This document shows, in pieces, positions 48,954 through 57,853 of a stretch of 64,000 nt of DNA. Below the pieces are notes generated by a model. That model saw only the letters and a program-made list of their open reading frames with translations. It did not search any database and was not told the DNA's origin. Position 1 is the stretch's first letter, and the number at the start of each line of letters is the position of its first letter. A program made the translations under genes and the position numbers. The stretch is from Leptolyngbya ohadii IS1 (lineage in GTDB: Bacteria > Cyanobacteriota > Cyanobacteriia > Elainellales > Elainellaceae), in assembly GCF_002215035.1 (NCBI RefSeq), contig NZ_NKFP01000006.1:2199080-2263079 (forward strand), written 5' to 3'.

Positions 48954-49522
48954 TTCAAAATACTCTAAATCAACCTCTCAGGAGACAAATTTCTAAGCAT
49001 TAAGATATGGTTTGAGGACTGAGGAGTTGATGCTTCGAGTGATAAGCTTTTTAAACAGAATCGGATCTGCAAGACGTCTTAGCTAGACTGATTATTATCA
49101 GGTGCTCTACAATCCATCTTTAGAAAATAAAAACTGAGACTGCTCTCATTGGGAACCCTTCAGCTGCCAATTAGAGCAAGTTCAGGACATTGCCGAATGA
49201 ATTTGGCTGAATGAATCTGGTTAAATAAATCTGTAAGTTGCAAGCTAAATTCCCTCACTCGTTCTCCTTCTTAGCTAAAAATGGGAGAGCTAATTCTTCT
49301 GCAAGGGAAGCATGGTGGCAGTACTGCAAACCACATCCCGCCCAGTGAGCCTCTTGGAGGCAATCCGATCTTTGTGGTTGCCGGTGAATCCATATTAAAT
49401 ACACAGTAGATACAACAGATACAACGCGGGAATTCTTGCTTAAGCCGCTCAGTTGAGTGTGTTGAATAGCGGTAATCAAATTTTAAAAAATTATGGCTTT
49501 CTCCTTAGAAGGAGTGTCAATC
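48954..49522. other. gene-poor stretch (569 bp)
   Basis: No gene is supported. AT content is higher than in neighbouring genes. Near-repeats such as gaatgaat-tggctgaatgaatctgg occur at about 49196-49222. A 74-codon frame on the minus strand (49255-49479) has no recognisable features. The last 30 bases hold the RTX gene's ribosome-binding site (AGAAGGAG). Confidence 0.4.
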
Positions 49523-51103
49523 ATGGCTGCCGAAAAAACTGCATTATCAAATCATGTTCCAAAACGCTCCGCATCGCCGTTAGCCGCAGACCATTCCGGG
49601 CATGACTCCGGTTCTTCAACGTCCCGTAGTTCAGTAGCTCCTTTACTACGAGTTGCAGACTTTGATGGTAACGGTAAGGTCAATCGAGCAGATATCAACA
49701 AGCTGTCTGCTCACCTCTTTTCCTCTGAGGGCAACAGAAAGTATCACCCCCTCTACGATCTCAATGCAGACCACAAAATCAATCAGCGTGACCTGCTCCG
49801 AGCGACTTCGGATTTAGGGGCAACCGTTCCTCTGCTCGATCAGCAAATTGCCCGCGCCACTCAAGCCACAATGCGCTACTACGGTCCCCGTGGTCTGAAA
49901 CGCGCGATCGCCGATGGATACCTTCCTATCACCCAGGAGGCAAAGGGACACGGAATTCACTACGTCAATCTGACGCTATCTAATCAAATCAGCAATCAGA
50001 AACAGCTCGATATTGAACGTCCTGTTGGATTGAACTTCAATGACGAGGGAAATCTGGCTGCCGTGTTCTATCTGCGTTTACCTCGTCGATTGCCAGCGAC
50101 TCCAGAGAATCCTGCACAGGGGCTTTTAGTTGATCCAACAGATGATACTCCACCAGACACTTCCTTCGATGGCTTAACGTCTGCGGATTGGCATCATCAT
50201 CACAGTGCCTGGGTGACAGGGGTTGGCAACTTAAATTCCGAGCGGGTTTATTTTGAGGAGGATGTTCCCACTGGAATTATTGCTCAGCGTTTGCAGCAGT
50301 CCCAGTTCAAGCTTTTCCCAGAATCGGATAAATATTACATTCCCAAAGTATGGATGCTGCATGGGTGGTTCCATTCCCTGAATCCAGAAGGCACCTTCGG
50401 AGAGAATAATCCCAACCTATCGCCCTATGCAGTTGAAGAACTCGGTGATCCTCATCATCAGCTGAATCTGCCTCTAATCAGAGGAACGGAGGTCGGTGAA
50501 ACCATTGTAGGAACTGCTGCCGATGAGCGGATCAATGGCTTTGCCGGGGATGATTCCATTACAGGCAATGGCGGTCGTGACCATATCTGGGGCAGTGACG
50601 GCAATGATCTGTTAATAGGTGACGGTATCCCTCAGCCCTCTGCCCAACCCTCTGCACGACCTCAAAGCAGGCACTCCGGCTCAATGGCAGGACCTCACCG
50701 TACCTCGATCGAGTACGACGACATTCTCTACGGGGGTTCTGGACTCGATCGCCTCTTTGGGCAAACTGGCAATGACAAGCTGTTTGGGGGAATTGGCAAC
50801 GATCAGCTCGACGGCAACGCAGGCGATGATTTACTGCGAGGCGGTCTGGGCAGAGATACCTTGAGAGGCGGCATTGGCAGGGATTCCTTCGTTTTGGTGA
50901 TCGGGGCAGGGACAGATACGATCGTGGATTTCAAGATCAAGTCTGACAAACTGATACTGGTTGGCGAACTGGTGCCAGAGTCCCTTGTGATTACTCAGCA
51001 GCAAAACGGTGCCGCAATTCGATCTGGTAACGAAACGTTAGCCGTTCTGAATGGGGTGAATGCAAATCAGCTCATTGCAGCAGATGTATTTACGATCGCT
51101 TAA
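49523..51103 (+). CDS. RTX calcium-binding protein with dockerin/EF-hand-like N-terminal pair
   Basis: The 526-residue acidic protein has two calcium-loop motifs near the N-terminus, [14 protein letters not shown] and [14 protein letters not shown], typical of dockerin-type EF-hands. A middle domain of about 250 residues contains a His cluster (DWHHHHSAW) and [19 protein letters not shown], which I cannot assign. The C-terminus has RTX nonapeptides ([46 protein letters not shown]) and a hydrophobic end. This suggests type I secretion without a cleaved signal. ATG 49523 is chosen for AGAAGGAG 9 bases upstream; the in-frame ATG at 49493 lacks one. Confidence 0.8.
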   Translation: MAAEKTALSNHVPKRSASPLAADHSGHDSGSSTSRSSVAPLLRVADFDGNGKVNRADINKLSAHLFSSEGNRKYHPLYDLNADHKINQRDLLRATSDLGATVPLLDQQIARATQATMRYYGPRGLKRAIADGYLPITQEAKGHGIHYVNLTLSNQISNQKQLDIERPVGLNFNDEGNLAAVFYLRLPRRLPATPENPAQGLLVDPTDDTPPDTSFDGLTSADWHHHHSAWVTGVGNLNSERVYFEEDVPTGIIAQRLQQSQFKLFPESDKYYIPKVWMLHGWFHSLNPEGTFGENNPNLSPYAVEELGDPHHQLNLPLIRGTEVGETIVGTAADERINGFAGDDSITGNGGRDHIWGSDGNDLLIGDGIPQPSAQPSARPQSRHSGSMAGPHRTSIEYDDILYGGSGLDRLFGQTGNDKLFGGIGNDQLDGNAGDDLLRGGLGRDTLRGGIGRDSFVLVIGAGTDTIVDFKIKSDKLILVGELVPESLVITQQQNGAAIRSGNETLAVLNGVNANQLIAADVFTIA

Positions 51104-51316
51104 GAACGCCATTCAATCTGCATTCAATCCAAAATCCTTGACAAGCCGAGGCGGGGTCTAAGCCACAATGCTGACTTTCCAAATCGGCTTTTCAATCCCG
51201 ATCCGGAGTGCGAGTGAGCGAAACTTCCGCAGGCTCCCGATCGTCAATTATTAGGCATTCCGTAATCTGCGGATTCACCTGTGGATCAGAGATTAGAGTT
51301 TCCTGAGAATTTCACG

Positions 51317-51841
51317 ATGTTTAAGTTGTCTTCTATCAGCGGATTCCTTTTAGGCTTGCTGGCAACGACAGCGCTCGCCCTCCCCGTCACGCCAACGGCT
51401 GTCCAACCTGCTTCAGCCGCCCGCCTTCAGACCGTACAGGTCTTTTTTCCCAAAAATCCCCCGCAGAACAACGATTTGGGATATGTAGAACCCGTCCTGC
51501 GCCGGACTCAAAGCACTGGAGTCGCACAGTTTGCCGTCAGCCAGGTCATTGTGGGACCCAATCGCCAGGAGCGCCAGCGCGGATTCATTGCCCCGATTCG
51601 GCTGCAAGGCACGTCTAACTGTAGCGGCAGAGACTTTACCCTGTCGATCGCTTCTGGTACAGCAAGGCTTCAGTTTTGTCGGCAGGTGATTTCTGCGGGC
51701 GTAGGCGATGATGCGAGAATAACCAGTTCCCTCAACGCCACCCTGAAACAGTTTCCCACCGTGCGATCGGTTGTGTTGCTCGATCGGGAGGGCAGGTGTT
51801 TAGGGGATATGAGCGGAGAGAATCTCTGTCTACGTCGCTAA
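51317..51841 (+). CDS. secreted GerMN-like protein
   Basis: The 174-residue protein starts with a signal peptide (MFKLSSISGFLLGLLATTALA...PASAA). The mature part has VQVFFPKNPPQNNDLGYVEPVLRRT, a segment ending IRLQGTSNCSGRDFTLSIASGTARLQFC, then LNATLKQFPTVRSVVLLDREGRCLGD. This is the pattern of GerMN-type domains (strand YFP, turn, LNATLKQFP..V..V). Its four cysteines may form disulfides in the periplasm. ATG 51317 was chosen because it begins the signal peptide; an in-frame start 36 bases upstream adds an unlikely leader. It converges on the znuB-like gene with a 4-base overlap. Confidence 0.75.
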   Translation: MFKLSSISGFLLGLLATTALALPVTPTAVQPASAARLQTVQVFFPKNPPQNNDLGYVEPVLRRTQSTGVAQFAVSQVIVGPNRQERQRGFIAPIRLQGTSNCSGRDFTLSIASGTARLQFCRQVISAGVGDDARITSSLNATLKQFPTVRSVVLLDREGRCLGDMSGENLCLRR

Positions 51842-53187
51842 AGCATTGTTGATTCAACGACTGAGACTGATCGCCTCGTTGCTAGCAAACTCGCGATCGA
51901 GAGCAGCATTAGCGGCATTCCCAACACCCATCGTTGACGACGACGTGCCCGATTTCTCAGCTCTCGCTGCACAAATTTTTCGCCGTTTCGCATCTCCTGA
52001 AACGACATCGTGTAGGACGAGATGCGCCGCAACTCTCGATCGCTTAATCCCTCACCCTGCCAGCGGCTCTGCCGTTCCATTTGGTCTAACCGCTGAATTT
52101 CCGACTGCCAGCGATCGGAACCCTGCCCTGCCTGCTGAAGATAGTCCTGTTCGTCTGGAGCAAGAAATGCCTGCCGGAGTTGGGGGTAACGAACTTCCAG
52201 CCAGTCAAACAAGGGCTGATCCGCATCAGGATTAACCGTCAGCCAGGTTCCAGACAGGAGGGCGATCGTGAGAATGCTATTGATGCCAAACGATCCAGCC
52301 TTGCTTAAAATCTGAAGCTTATTCGGACTGAGCAGCAGCGGTTTCAGGATTGCCGCCAGTGCCAGCATCCCGCCAAACACACAAACGATCGTCGCTCCCG
52401 TCGGCAGATTGCCCGTAAATGAAAGACCCAAACCTACGCTACTCGCCAGCGTCCCGATCGCCCAACCGATCAGCAGCTTCGGCAAAATTCGATCGCTGTA
52501 CAGTGTCCCGATTGCTGCCGGAATAATCAGAAAACAGAATACTAATAGTACGCCTGCGATCGCCACGGAACTGGTGACGACTACCCCAAAGGAGACGTAG
52601 AACAGAAAATCCCACAGCCACAGCCGCAGCCCCGATCGTTCCGCCTGATCCGGCTGAAAGGAAATCAGCAGAAACCGCTTGCGGGCAAACCAGTGAAACA
52701 AACCAACTGCGCTGTAGAGCAGCACCACTTTCAGTAAGTCCGTCTCCGTGGCGGTGAGGATACTGCCAATCAGCATTTGCTTGATATGCTCTGCCCCTTG
52801 AGGCGACTGATCCACCAGCAAAAACGCTGCCGCCGCCGACACCACATACACCACGCCGATAAAGGTTTCCTGTGAAACGCGCCCCGTCCAACTGCGGCTA
52901 AAGCTGAGAATGACGGCTCCCACGATCGTAAATGCCAGCGAGTAACCGTATGCCGCGATCGACTGCGGATAGTAGCCCAGTAAAAATGCCACCGTTGCGC
53001 CCAGTGCCGAAATTTGCGCCAGCGCCAGATCGACAAAGATAATATTGCGGCTGAGGACATGGATACCTAAGTAGGTGTGAATGCCAGTCAGTACCAGCGC
53101 CACCAGAAACGGAATCGTTAATAATTGCAGCCAGTCAAGCTGAAGCCAATCGAATTGCAGCCAGTTCAATTGCAGCCAATTACCCAT
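51838..53187 (-). CDS. Zn/Mn ABC transporter permease with repeat N-terminus and long C-terminal extension
   Basis: The 449-residue protein is an ABC-3 family (ZnuB/MntB-type) permease: LVALVLTGIHTYLGIHVLSRNIIFVDLALAQISALGATVAF, QETFIGVVYVVSAAAAFLLVD and GVLLVFCFLIIPAAIG. Usual members have about 270-290 residues. Here about 150 more follow, with a hydrophilic acidic loop (DWLEVRYPQLRQAFLAPDEQDYL) between two added hydrophobic stretches. ATG 53187 is chosen because it overlaps the binding-protein stop by 8 bases. The first codons are a 15-bp tandem repeat giving NWLQL, NWLQF, DWLQL, DWLQL. No ATPase gene is adjacent. Confidence 0.85.
   Translation of the reverse strand: MGNWLQLNWLQFDWLQLDWLQLLTIPFLVALVLTGIHTYLGIHVLSRNIIFVDLALAQISALGATVAFLLGYYPQSIAAYGYSLAFTIVGAVILSFSRSWTGRVSQETFIGVVYVVSAAAAFLLVDQSPQGAEHIKQMLIGSILTATETDLLKVVLLYSAVGLFHWFARKRFLLISFQPDQAERSGLRLWLWDFLFYVSFGVVVTSSVAIAGVLLVFCFLIIPAAIGTLYSDRILPKLLIGWAIGTLASSVGLGLSFTGNLPTGATIVCVFGGMLALAAILKPLLLSPNKLQILSKAGSFGINSILTIALLSGTWLTVNPDADQPLFDWLEVRYPQLRQAFLAPDEQDYLQQAGQGSDRWQSEIQRLDQMERQSRWQGEGLSDRELRRISSYTMSFQEMRNGEKFVQRELRNRARRRQRWVLGMPLMLLSIASLLATRRSVSVVESTML
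53122..53181 (-). repeat. 15-bp tandem repeat encoding (N/D)WLQ(L/F), four copies
   Basis: Four units of the type AATTGGCTGCAATTG follow one another right after the second codon of the permease gene. The first unit includes the last bases of the binding-protein stop codon. Confidence 0.85.
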
Positions 53188-54109
53188 TGGATTCCTCCAG
53201 CGCCGCCAGCAGTGCGCCAATGTTGTAGTCGAACAGGGAAAAATAGTCCTGCACCTGGGGAATTGCCCCCACCGAGGAAACCAGCGTGACGACAGAAGCA
53301 CCCGTTTTGCTGCTCAGCAGTCGCGGAATTCGATCGGATTCGTAGGGTTCGCGGATAATCACATTCACCTGCCGATCGCGGATCTCCCGCAGCAGTTCGG
53401 CAACGTGGGTGGGGCTGGGCGGAATCCCCGGTTTGGACTCAATAAAATCAATGAAGTTCAGACGGAAGCGACGCGCCAGATAGGGAAAGCTGTTGTGATA
53501 GGCAACGATCGGTTGTCCGCGCCAGGGAGCCATTTGATGTTCCCAGATTTTCAGCTTGTTTTCTAATTCCTGCAAAAAGCGCGATCGATTCGCTTCATAA
53601 ACCTCGGCGTGATCCGGATCGATGCGTTCCAGTCCTTCCAGAATGCCGCCCGTGATCACCTCCGCGTTTCCCGGATCAAGCCAGTAGTGCGGATTGCCCG
53701 CCCCGTGATTGTGACCGTCGATCGGGGCAATGCTGGTCGATCGAACCTCCAGTAAGGGAATTCCCACCGAGGCATCCACGTAGCCCAATCCACCCCGCTG
53801 AATCTCCCGATTTCCCGTTTCCGCCAGCAGCGAATCGATCCACAGGTCATGATCCAAGCCAATCTTCACGACCATCTGGGCACCTTTGAGCAACTGAAAG
53901 TCCCCCGGACGCGGCTCAAAACTGTGGGGATCTTGGGCGGGGAGGGCAATGCTCTCGACGAATACGCGATCGCCCCCCACGACCTCCACGAGACTCTTCA
54001 AATCGGTTGTAGTCGTCACGACGTGCAGCGGCTCCTCTGCCCAGGCGGGAGTGATCCAGCTCAGGCAGAAGATTAAACAGCAAATGACACCAAACCAGAA
54101 TCGCAGCAT
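53180..54109 (-). CDS. Zn/Mn ABC transporter substrate-binding protein (ZnuA-like)
   Basis: The 309-residue exported protein has a signal peptide (MLRFWFGVICCLIFCLSWITPAWA). The cluster A-I binding fold follows: HVVTTTTDLKSLVEVVGGDRVFVESI, DPHSFEPRPGDFQLL (metal His), a short His region GHNHGAGNPHYWLDPGN (second His), VAYHNSFPYLARRF (third His) and REPYESDRIPRLL (acidic ligand region). The His set favours zinc or manganese; the short His-rich loop is shorter than in typical ZnuA. It is cotranscribed with the permease. The formamidase-like gene ends immediately upstream without a gap, so all three may be one transcript. Confidence 0.88.
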   Translation of the reverse strand: MLRFWFGVICCLIFCLSWITPAWAEEPLHVVTTTTDLKSLVEVVGGDRVFVESIALPAQDPHSFEPRPGDFQLLKGAQMVVKIGLDHDLWIDSLLAETGNREIQRGGLGYVDASVGIPLLEVRSTSIAPIDGHNHGAGNPHYWLDPGNAEVITGGILEGLERIDPDHAEVYEANRSRFLQELENKLKIWEHQMAPWRGQPIVAYHNSFPYLARRFRLNFIDFIESKPGIPPSPTHVAELLREIRDRQVNVIIREPYESDRIPRLLSSKTGASVVTLVSSVGAIPQVQDYFSLFDYNIGALLAALEESNG

Positions 54110-55474
54110 CTAACTCTTCACCCAAACACTCTTAGGCAGCACACAGGACAGCCCCTTTTCCTCCGCGTCCAGCTTGCTGATACGGCAGTCCATCTGAACA
54201 CTTGCCAAGCCGTAGGCATCCAGTTCGGACAAGCCTTTCTCCTGCTGCAACAGACGGATCATTGCCAGCGACGCGTTTGCCATTAATTTGTTCAAATCCG
54301 GACCGCGATCGGAGGTAACAAAATATTCGGCGTTGCTGCTCAGCGGATAGTCTACGGTCTTCACGGCAGCCAGATTCTTGGGGTTGAGGCAGTGGATTCC
54401 GCGCACCCGGTTGACCACCTGAGACACGCGACAGTCAGAAACTTTGGGCATGAGGGATGCCGCCGCTTCTTCGCTGATGCCTCGCTGTTCCGCCAGGAAT
54501 TTGGTCGTCTCAGCTTTTGCCATCTCCAGAGCCTTATCCAGACTTTGATCTAAGCCGATTGTGATCCAGTCGGTGGGGGTTTCGCCGCGCGGCATAGTCA
54601 GGCTTTGCCCTTTAATAACGGAGACGTTCAGCACCAGTTCTTTGAAGGCGGTTTCCAGAGCGGTCAGGTTAATTTCGCCGTTACCCTGTGCTGCGTGGGA
54701 GTCGCCCGTCCAGAGCAGCGCCCCGTCTACGAACACGGGAATATAGAGTGAAGTGCCTGCGGTGAGGTCACGGATATCCAGGTTTCCGGCATAGGGTCCG
54801 GGGGGAACGGAGCTGTACTCACCTGCCTCTGCCCGCGCCACGCCGATCGTCCCAGGAAAAGGAGCCAGCGGAATTTCAATTTCCGGCGTAAACTTCGCCA
54901 TCTTGCGATCCATGTCCAGATACAGGTATTTCACCTGACCATTCTGGAATCGTTCCGGGAATAAGCCAAACAGCCCCGGCAGGTTAAAGTTCGCCGCATA
55001 GGAGCGGGGCACCACCTTGAGGATATCGACCTTCAGCACGTCTCCCGGCTTGGCATCGCGCACATAGATTGGACCTGTCACGGTATGAGGTCCGCGTCCC
55101 GGAAAATCGGTTCGCAGCTTCTTCAGTTCGTCTACCGTCTTACCGGGAATGACCTGGTTGTGGGAGTGCATCATCGTTTCCACCACCACCGTATCCCCGG
55201 AGTCAATTTCCATCACGGGTGGCTGCGCGTTGTTGAACCAGCCCCATTGAGTCGTTTCCAGAGTTGCGGGCAGCAGATGCACTTTGCCGGGATAGGATGC
55301 GTCCGTGGTTCGCAGCAAAGCAATTTGCGCTTTAGCATCCATTTCTTGAACTTGCTGGGCATAGGCAGCCGTGCCAAAAATAACGGCAAAAACCGCCAGC
55401 CCCACAGTAATCCATTTCAGCCGCAGCGACTTCCAGCTATTCCATAATCGGGCGATCGACTTTCGGATATTCAT
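54110..55474 (-). CDS. exported acetamidase/formamidase-family protein
   Basis: The 454-residue protein has an N-terminal signal segment (LKWITVGLAVFAVIFGTAAYAQ), so it acts outside the cytoplasm. The FmdA/AmdA fold is shown by GDTVVVETMMHSHNQVIPG, GRGPHTVTGPIYVRDAKPGDVLKVDIL, IGVARAEAGEYSSVPPGPYAGNLDIRDLTAGTSLYIPVFVDGALLWTGDSHAAQGNGEI and MPRGETPTDWITIG. These enzymes release ammonia from formamide or short amides. The last 110 residues, with paired Cys regions (VSDCRV, IHCLN, DCRIS, LSCVL), are additional to the core. Ammonia from it and from cyanase next door suggests a nitrogen-scavenging pair. Confidence 0.85.
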   Translation of the reverse strand: MNIRKSIARLWNSWKSLRLKWITVGLAVFAVIFGTAAYAQQVQEMDAKAQIALLRTTDASYPGKVHLLPATLETTQWGWFNNAQPPVMEIDSGDTVVVETMMHSHNQVIPGKTVDELKKLRTDFPGRGPHTVTGPIYVRDAKPGDVLKVDILKVVPRSYAANFNLPGLFGLFPERFQNGQVKYLYLDMDRKMAKFTPEIEIPLAPFPGTIGVARAEAGEYSSVPPGPYAGNLDIRDLTAGTSLYIPVFVDGALLWTGDSHAAQGNGEINLTALETAFKELVLNVSVIKGQSLTMPRGETPTDWITIGLDQSLDKALEMAKAETTKFLAEQRGISEEAAASLMPKVSDCRVSQVVNRVRGIHCLNPKNLAAVKTVDYPLSSNAEYFVTSDRGPDLNKLMANASLAMIRLLQQEKGLSELDAYGLASVQMDCRISKLDAEEKGLSCVLPKSVWVKS

Positions 55475-55683
55475 AGAGACTCCTTACTCCATACTCAAAA
55501 AGCAAAGGTGAAAAAGCAAACGTGAAAAGCCAGCCGTGAAACAACTGAGGTGGCGCAGCGATCGGTCTTAAATTTGGTCTAGAGCTTAGAGAAAATTGTG
55601 CCCACTCGCATCAGCTAGATATCTACGATCGCTTCTTAAAAACCACTCTCTTGTTGCTTCCGCCGATATCACCAATAATTGTC

Positions 55684-56133
55684 TTACCACTTCTTATAGG
55701 ACAAGAATTTCCCATTCATTACAACTTTCACTCGATCGCCCTTTGGATCTTCCACTTTCTCAATATCCAGCGTGAAGTCGATTGCACTCATGATGCCGTC
55801 GCCAAACTTCTCATGAATGATTTCCTTCATCGGCATTCCGTAGACCTGCATGATTTCATAGAAGCGGTAGATCAGCGGATCGGTGGGCACGATCGGACCC
55901 AGTCCTTTAGACGGATAGGTCGTTAGCTCGATCGCAATATCACTGCCCAGTCCCAATGCTTCGACGATTTTGGTGGCTTCCTCTAGAGATGCGCTTGCCT
56001 GCCGATAAAACACAGCGGCGATCCAGATTTCATCGCGTCCAACAATCTGTTCCAGTTCCGTGAAGCTAATTCCCTGCGCGGCTTTAGCTGCCAGGAGCTT
56101 TTGCGTAATCAATGGAATCTCTACATCAGCCAT
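55684..56133 (-). CDS. cynS: cyanate hydratase (cyanase)
   Basis: Cyanase converts cyanate and bicarbonate to ammonia and CO2. The 149-residue protein has the usual length. An N-terminal helical domain ([42 protein letters not shown]) precedes the catalytic domain [42 protein letters not shown]. It includes the Arg and Glu of YRFYEI and the Ser of MSAIDF, matching the active-site Arg-Glu-Ser. The homodecamer is cytoplasmic. It is upstream of the formamidase-like gene on the same strand, with 209 bases between. Confidence 0.96.
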   Translation of the reverse strand: MADVEIPLITQKLLAAKAAQGISFTELEQIVGRDEIWIAAVFYRQASASLEEATKIVEALGLGSDIAIELTTYPSKGLGPIVPTDPLIYRFYEIMQVYGMPMKEIIHEKFGDGIMSAIDFTLDIEKVEDPKGDRVKVVMNGKFLSYKKW

Positions 56134-56779
56134 CGTTGTTTCTTCAAATCAGGTGAATTCATGTCCACTGCTGCAAAAGATGACAAGGTTGCACCAGGGG
56201 TTTAAGTAACATATCAGAGATATTTGAATAACGATATAGAGTTTTTTTGGCAAAAATAGAACTTTTTTAGGGACAAGACGGACGCACAGAAAGATACTTA
56301 GAAATGATAAAAAAGATACAAAATAAAAGCCCTAAATTGATGGTGGGAGCAGCATAAAACATTGCCCCAAAATGTATCTTCCGAAACAAAAATCAAGGGT
56401 GCTCTTTATCGATCGTCTGCAACAGCACCGCCAGAAAAATTCTATTTGCAAGAAAAACTTTCAAGAAAAACCTGTGTAGGGGAGGTTCACGATCTGCCCC
56501 CAAGAGTCTTCCCCTAAGGGTCTTCCCCTAAGAGTATGTTGCAGCCCCGATCGCAATCGAGCTTTGTGGAATCAAGCTTCGCGGCAATTTCGCACCGAAT
56601 CCGTTTTACCTCTTCCGTTGGAAAGAAGCTATCTTTATCTCCCCTGCCTAGGATCGTAGGCGTTAATCCAGTTTGCCCGATCGATTATTTCCCTTAGAAG
56701 ATTCTTGGCATAGAACCGCAGGAAAGCGATCGATCGGCTGCGGTAGGGTCAGCATCGTGGAGAGTTCCGGGGAGGGTTC
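56134..56779. other. gene-poor stretch (646 bp)
   Basis: No gene is supported. The region between cynS and the divergent MBL hydrolase holds both promoters. It has AT-rich DNA with a t-rich/a-rich inverted pair near 56247-56270 (gtttttttggc / aacttttttag), and a direct repeat tcttcccctaag at about 56508-56534. No NtcA site of the GTA-N8-TAC form was seen. Confidence 0.4.
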
Positions 56780-57628
56780 ATGCGAATTCATCATCTCAAT
56801 TGCGGCTGTATGTGTCCGCTGGGTGGGGCACTATTCGACGGCTTCAGTCGCGGCTTGACGGCTCATCTGGTCTGTCACTGCCTGCTAATTGAAACGAATC
56901 AGGGCTTGGTGCTGGTGGACACCGGATTTGGACTGCGCGATGTGCAATCTCCCTACTCGCGGCTTAGCCCATTTTTCATTCACTTCAACAATATTCAATT
57001 TGAGCGGAAATATACGGCGATCGAGCAGATTGAGCAGATGGGCTTCTCGGCGCGGGACGTGCGGCATATTGTGCTAACCCACCTGGACTTTGACCACGCA
57101 GGCGGACTGGAGGACTTCCCCGAAGCAACAGTTCACATCATGCAGTCCGAAGCAGAAGCAGCCCGAACCCGGCACGGCTTTATCGGCAGTCGGCGCTATC
57201 GTCCGGGACAGTGGGACGAGGTGAAAAACTGGAAATACTACTCCGCTGGAGGCGATCCCTGGTTCGGCTTTGAGGCAGTGCGCGATCTGGAAGGCTTGCC
57301 GCCGGAAATTCTGCTGATTCCGCTAGTGGGTCATACCGAGGGTCATGCCGGAGTTGCGATCCAAACCTCAGAGGGCTGGCTACTCCACGCGGGCGATGCC
57401 TACTTCTACCGTCACGAGATGAACGGAGCAAACCATCAATGTACCCCCGGTCTACGGGCTTACCAGATCATGATGGAAGTCGATCGCCAATCTCGCCTCC
57501 ACAATCAGGAACGCCTGCGCCAGCTCTCACAAACCCATAGGGACGAAGTGCGGCTATTTTGTAGCCATGATGCGATCGAGTATCGGGCACTAGCCCAACA
57601 GTCTCAGTCGAATCTAGTGGAACGCTAG
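56780..57628 (+). CDS. MBL-fold metallo-hydrolase (lactonase-like)
   Basis: The 282-residue protein has the full metallo-beta-lactamase metal set: THLDFDHAGGL (HxxxDH), GHTEGHAGV (His) and HAGDAYFY (Asp), with a final His in CSHDAIEY. The N-terminal strand HLVCHCLLIETNQGLVLVDTGFG is typical. It looks closest to the quorum-quenching lactonase (AttM/AiiA) branch, but substrate cannot be fixed from sequence. There is no signal peptide. The ATG follows a GGGGAGGG purine tract. It is divergent from cynS. Confidence 0.85.
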   Translation: MRIHHLNCGCMCPLGGALFDGFSRGLTAHLVCHCLLIETNQGLVLVDTGFGLRDVQSPYSRLSPFFIHFNNIQFERKYTAIEQIEQMGFSARDVRHIVLTHLDFDHAGGLEDFPEATVHIMQSEAEAARTRHGFIGSRRYRPGQWDEVKNWKYYSAGGDPWFGFEAVRDLEGLPPEILLIPLVGHTEGHAGVAIQTSEGWLLHAGDAYFYRHEMNGANHQCTPGLRAYQIMMEVDRQSRLHNQERLRQLSQTHRDEVRLFCSHDAIEYRALAQQSQSNLVER

Positions 57629-57701
57629 AAATTATTTGCTGGAGATAAGTTCCTCGTAGTCCCTCTTCCCTGGTTCCTCGTTGTTTCCTCGTTTCCCTGG
57701 T

Positions 57702-57801
57702 TCCAATGCTCTGCGTTGGAATTCATATGGGAGGCTCTGCCTCCAGATCCGATGAGTTAGCGGCGGAGCCGCCTCCGAGCCATATCCAGGCTGAGCCTGG
57801 A
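57702..57801. repeat. array of four tight stem-loops with 3-base loops
   Basis: In order: TCCAATGC-TCT-GCGTTGGA (57702-57720), GGAGGC-TCT-GCCTCC (57730-57744), GCGGC-GGA-GCCGC (57760-57772) and TCCAGGC-TGA-GCCTGGA (57785-57801). Each has GC at the tip of the stem. The array fills the convergent gap between the MBL hydrolase and rsmA, and resembles the modular palindromes dispersed in cyanobacterial genomes. Confidence 0.85.
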
Positions 57802-57853
57802 CACCAGAAAACTTGAAGAGCATAGATATTGGGAGAATATCGGTTTATCACGT

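Noticed and set aside
49255-49479. 74-codon minus-strand frame (MITAIQHTQLSG...)
   Set aside because: No ribosome-binding site, no family features and unusual composition; it lies in the leader of the RTX gene.
55475-56779. NtcA-binding site search near cynS and the formamidase-like gene
   Set aside because: No GTA-N8-TAC with a suitable -10 element was found, so nitrogen control is not claimed.
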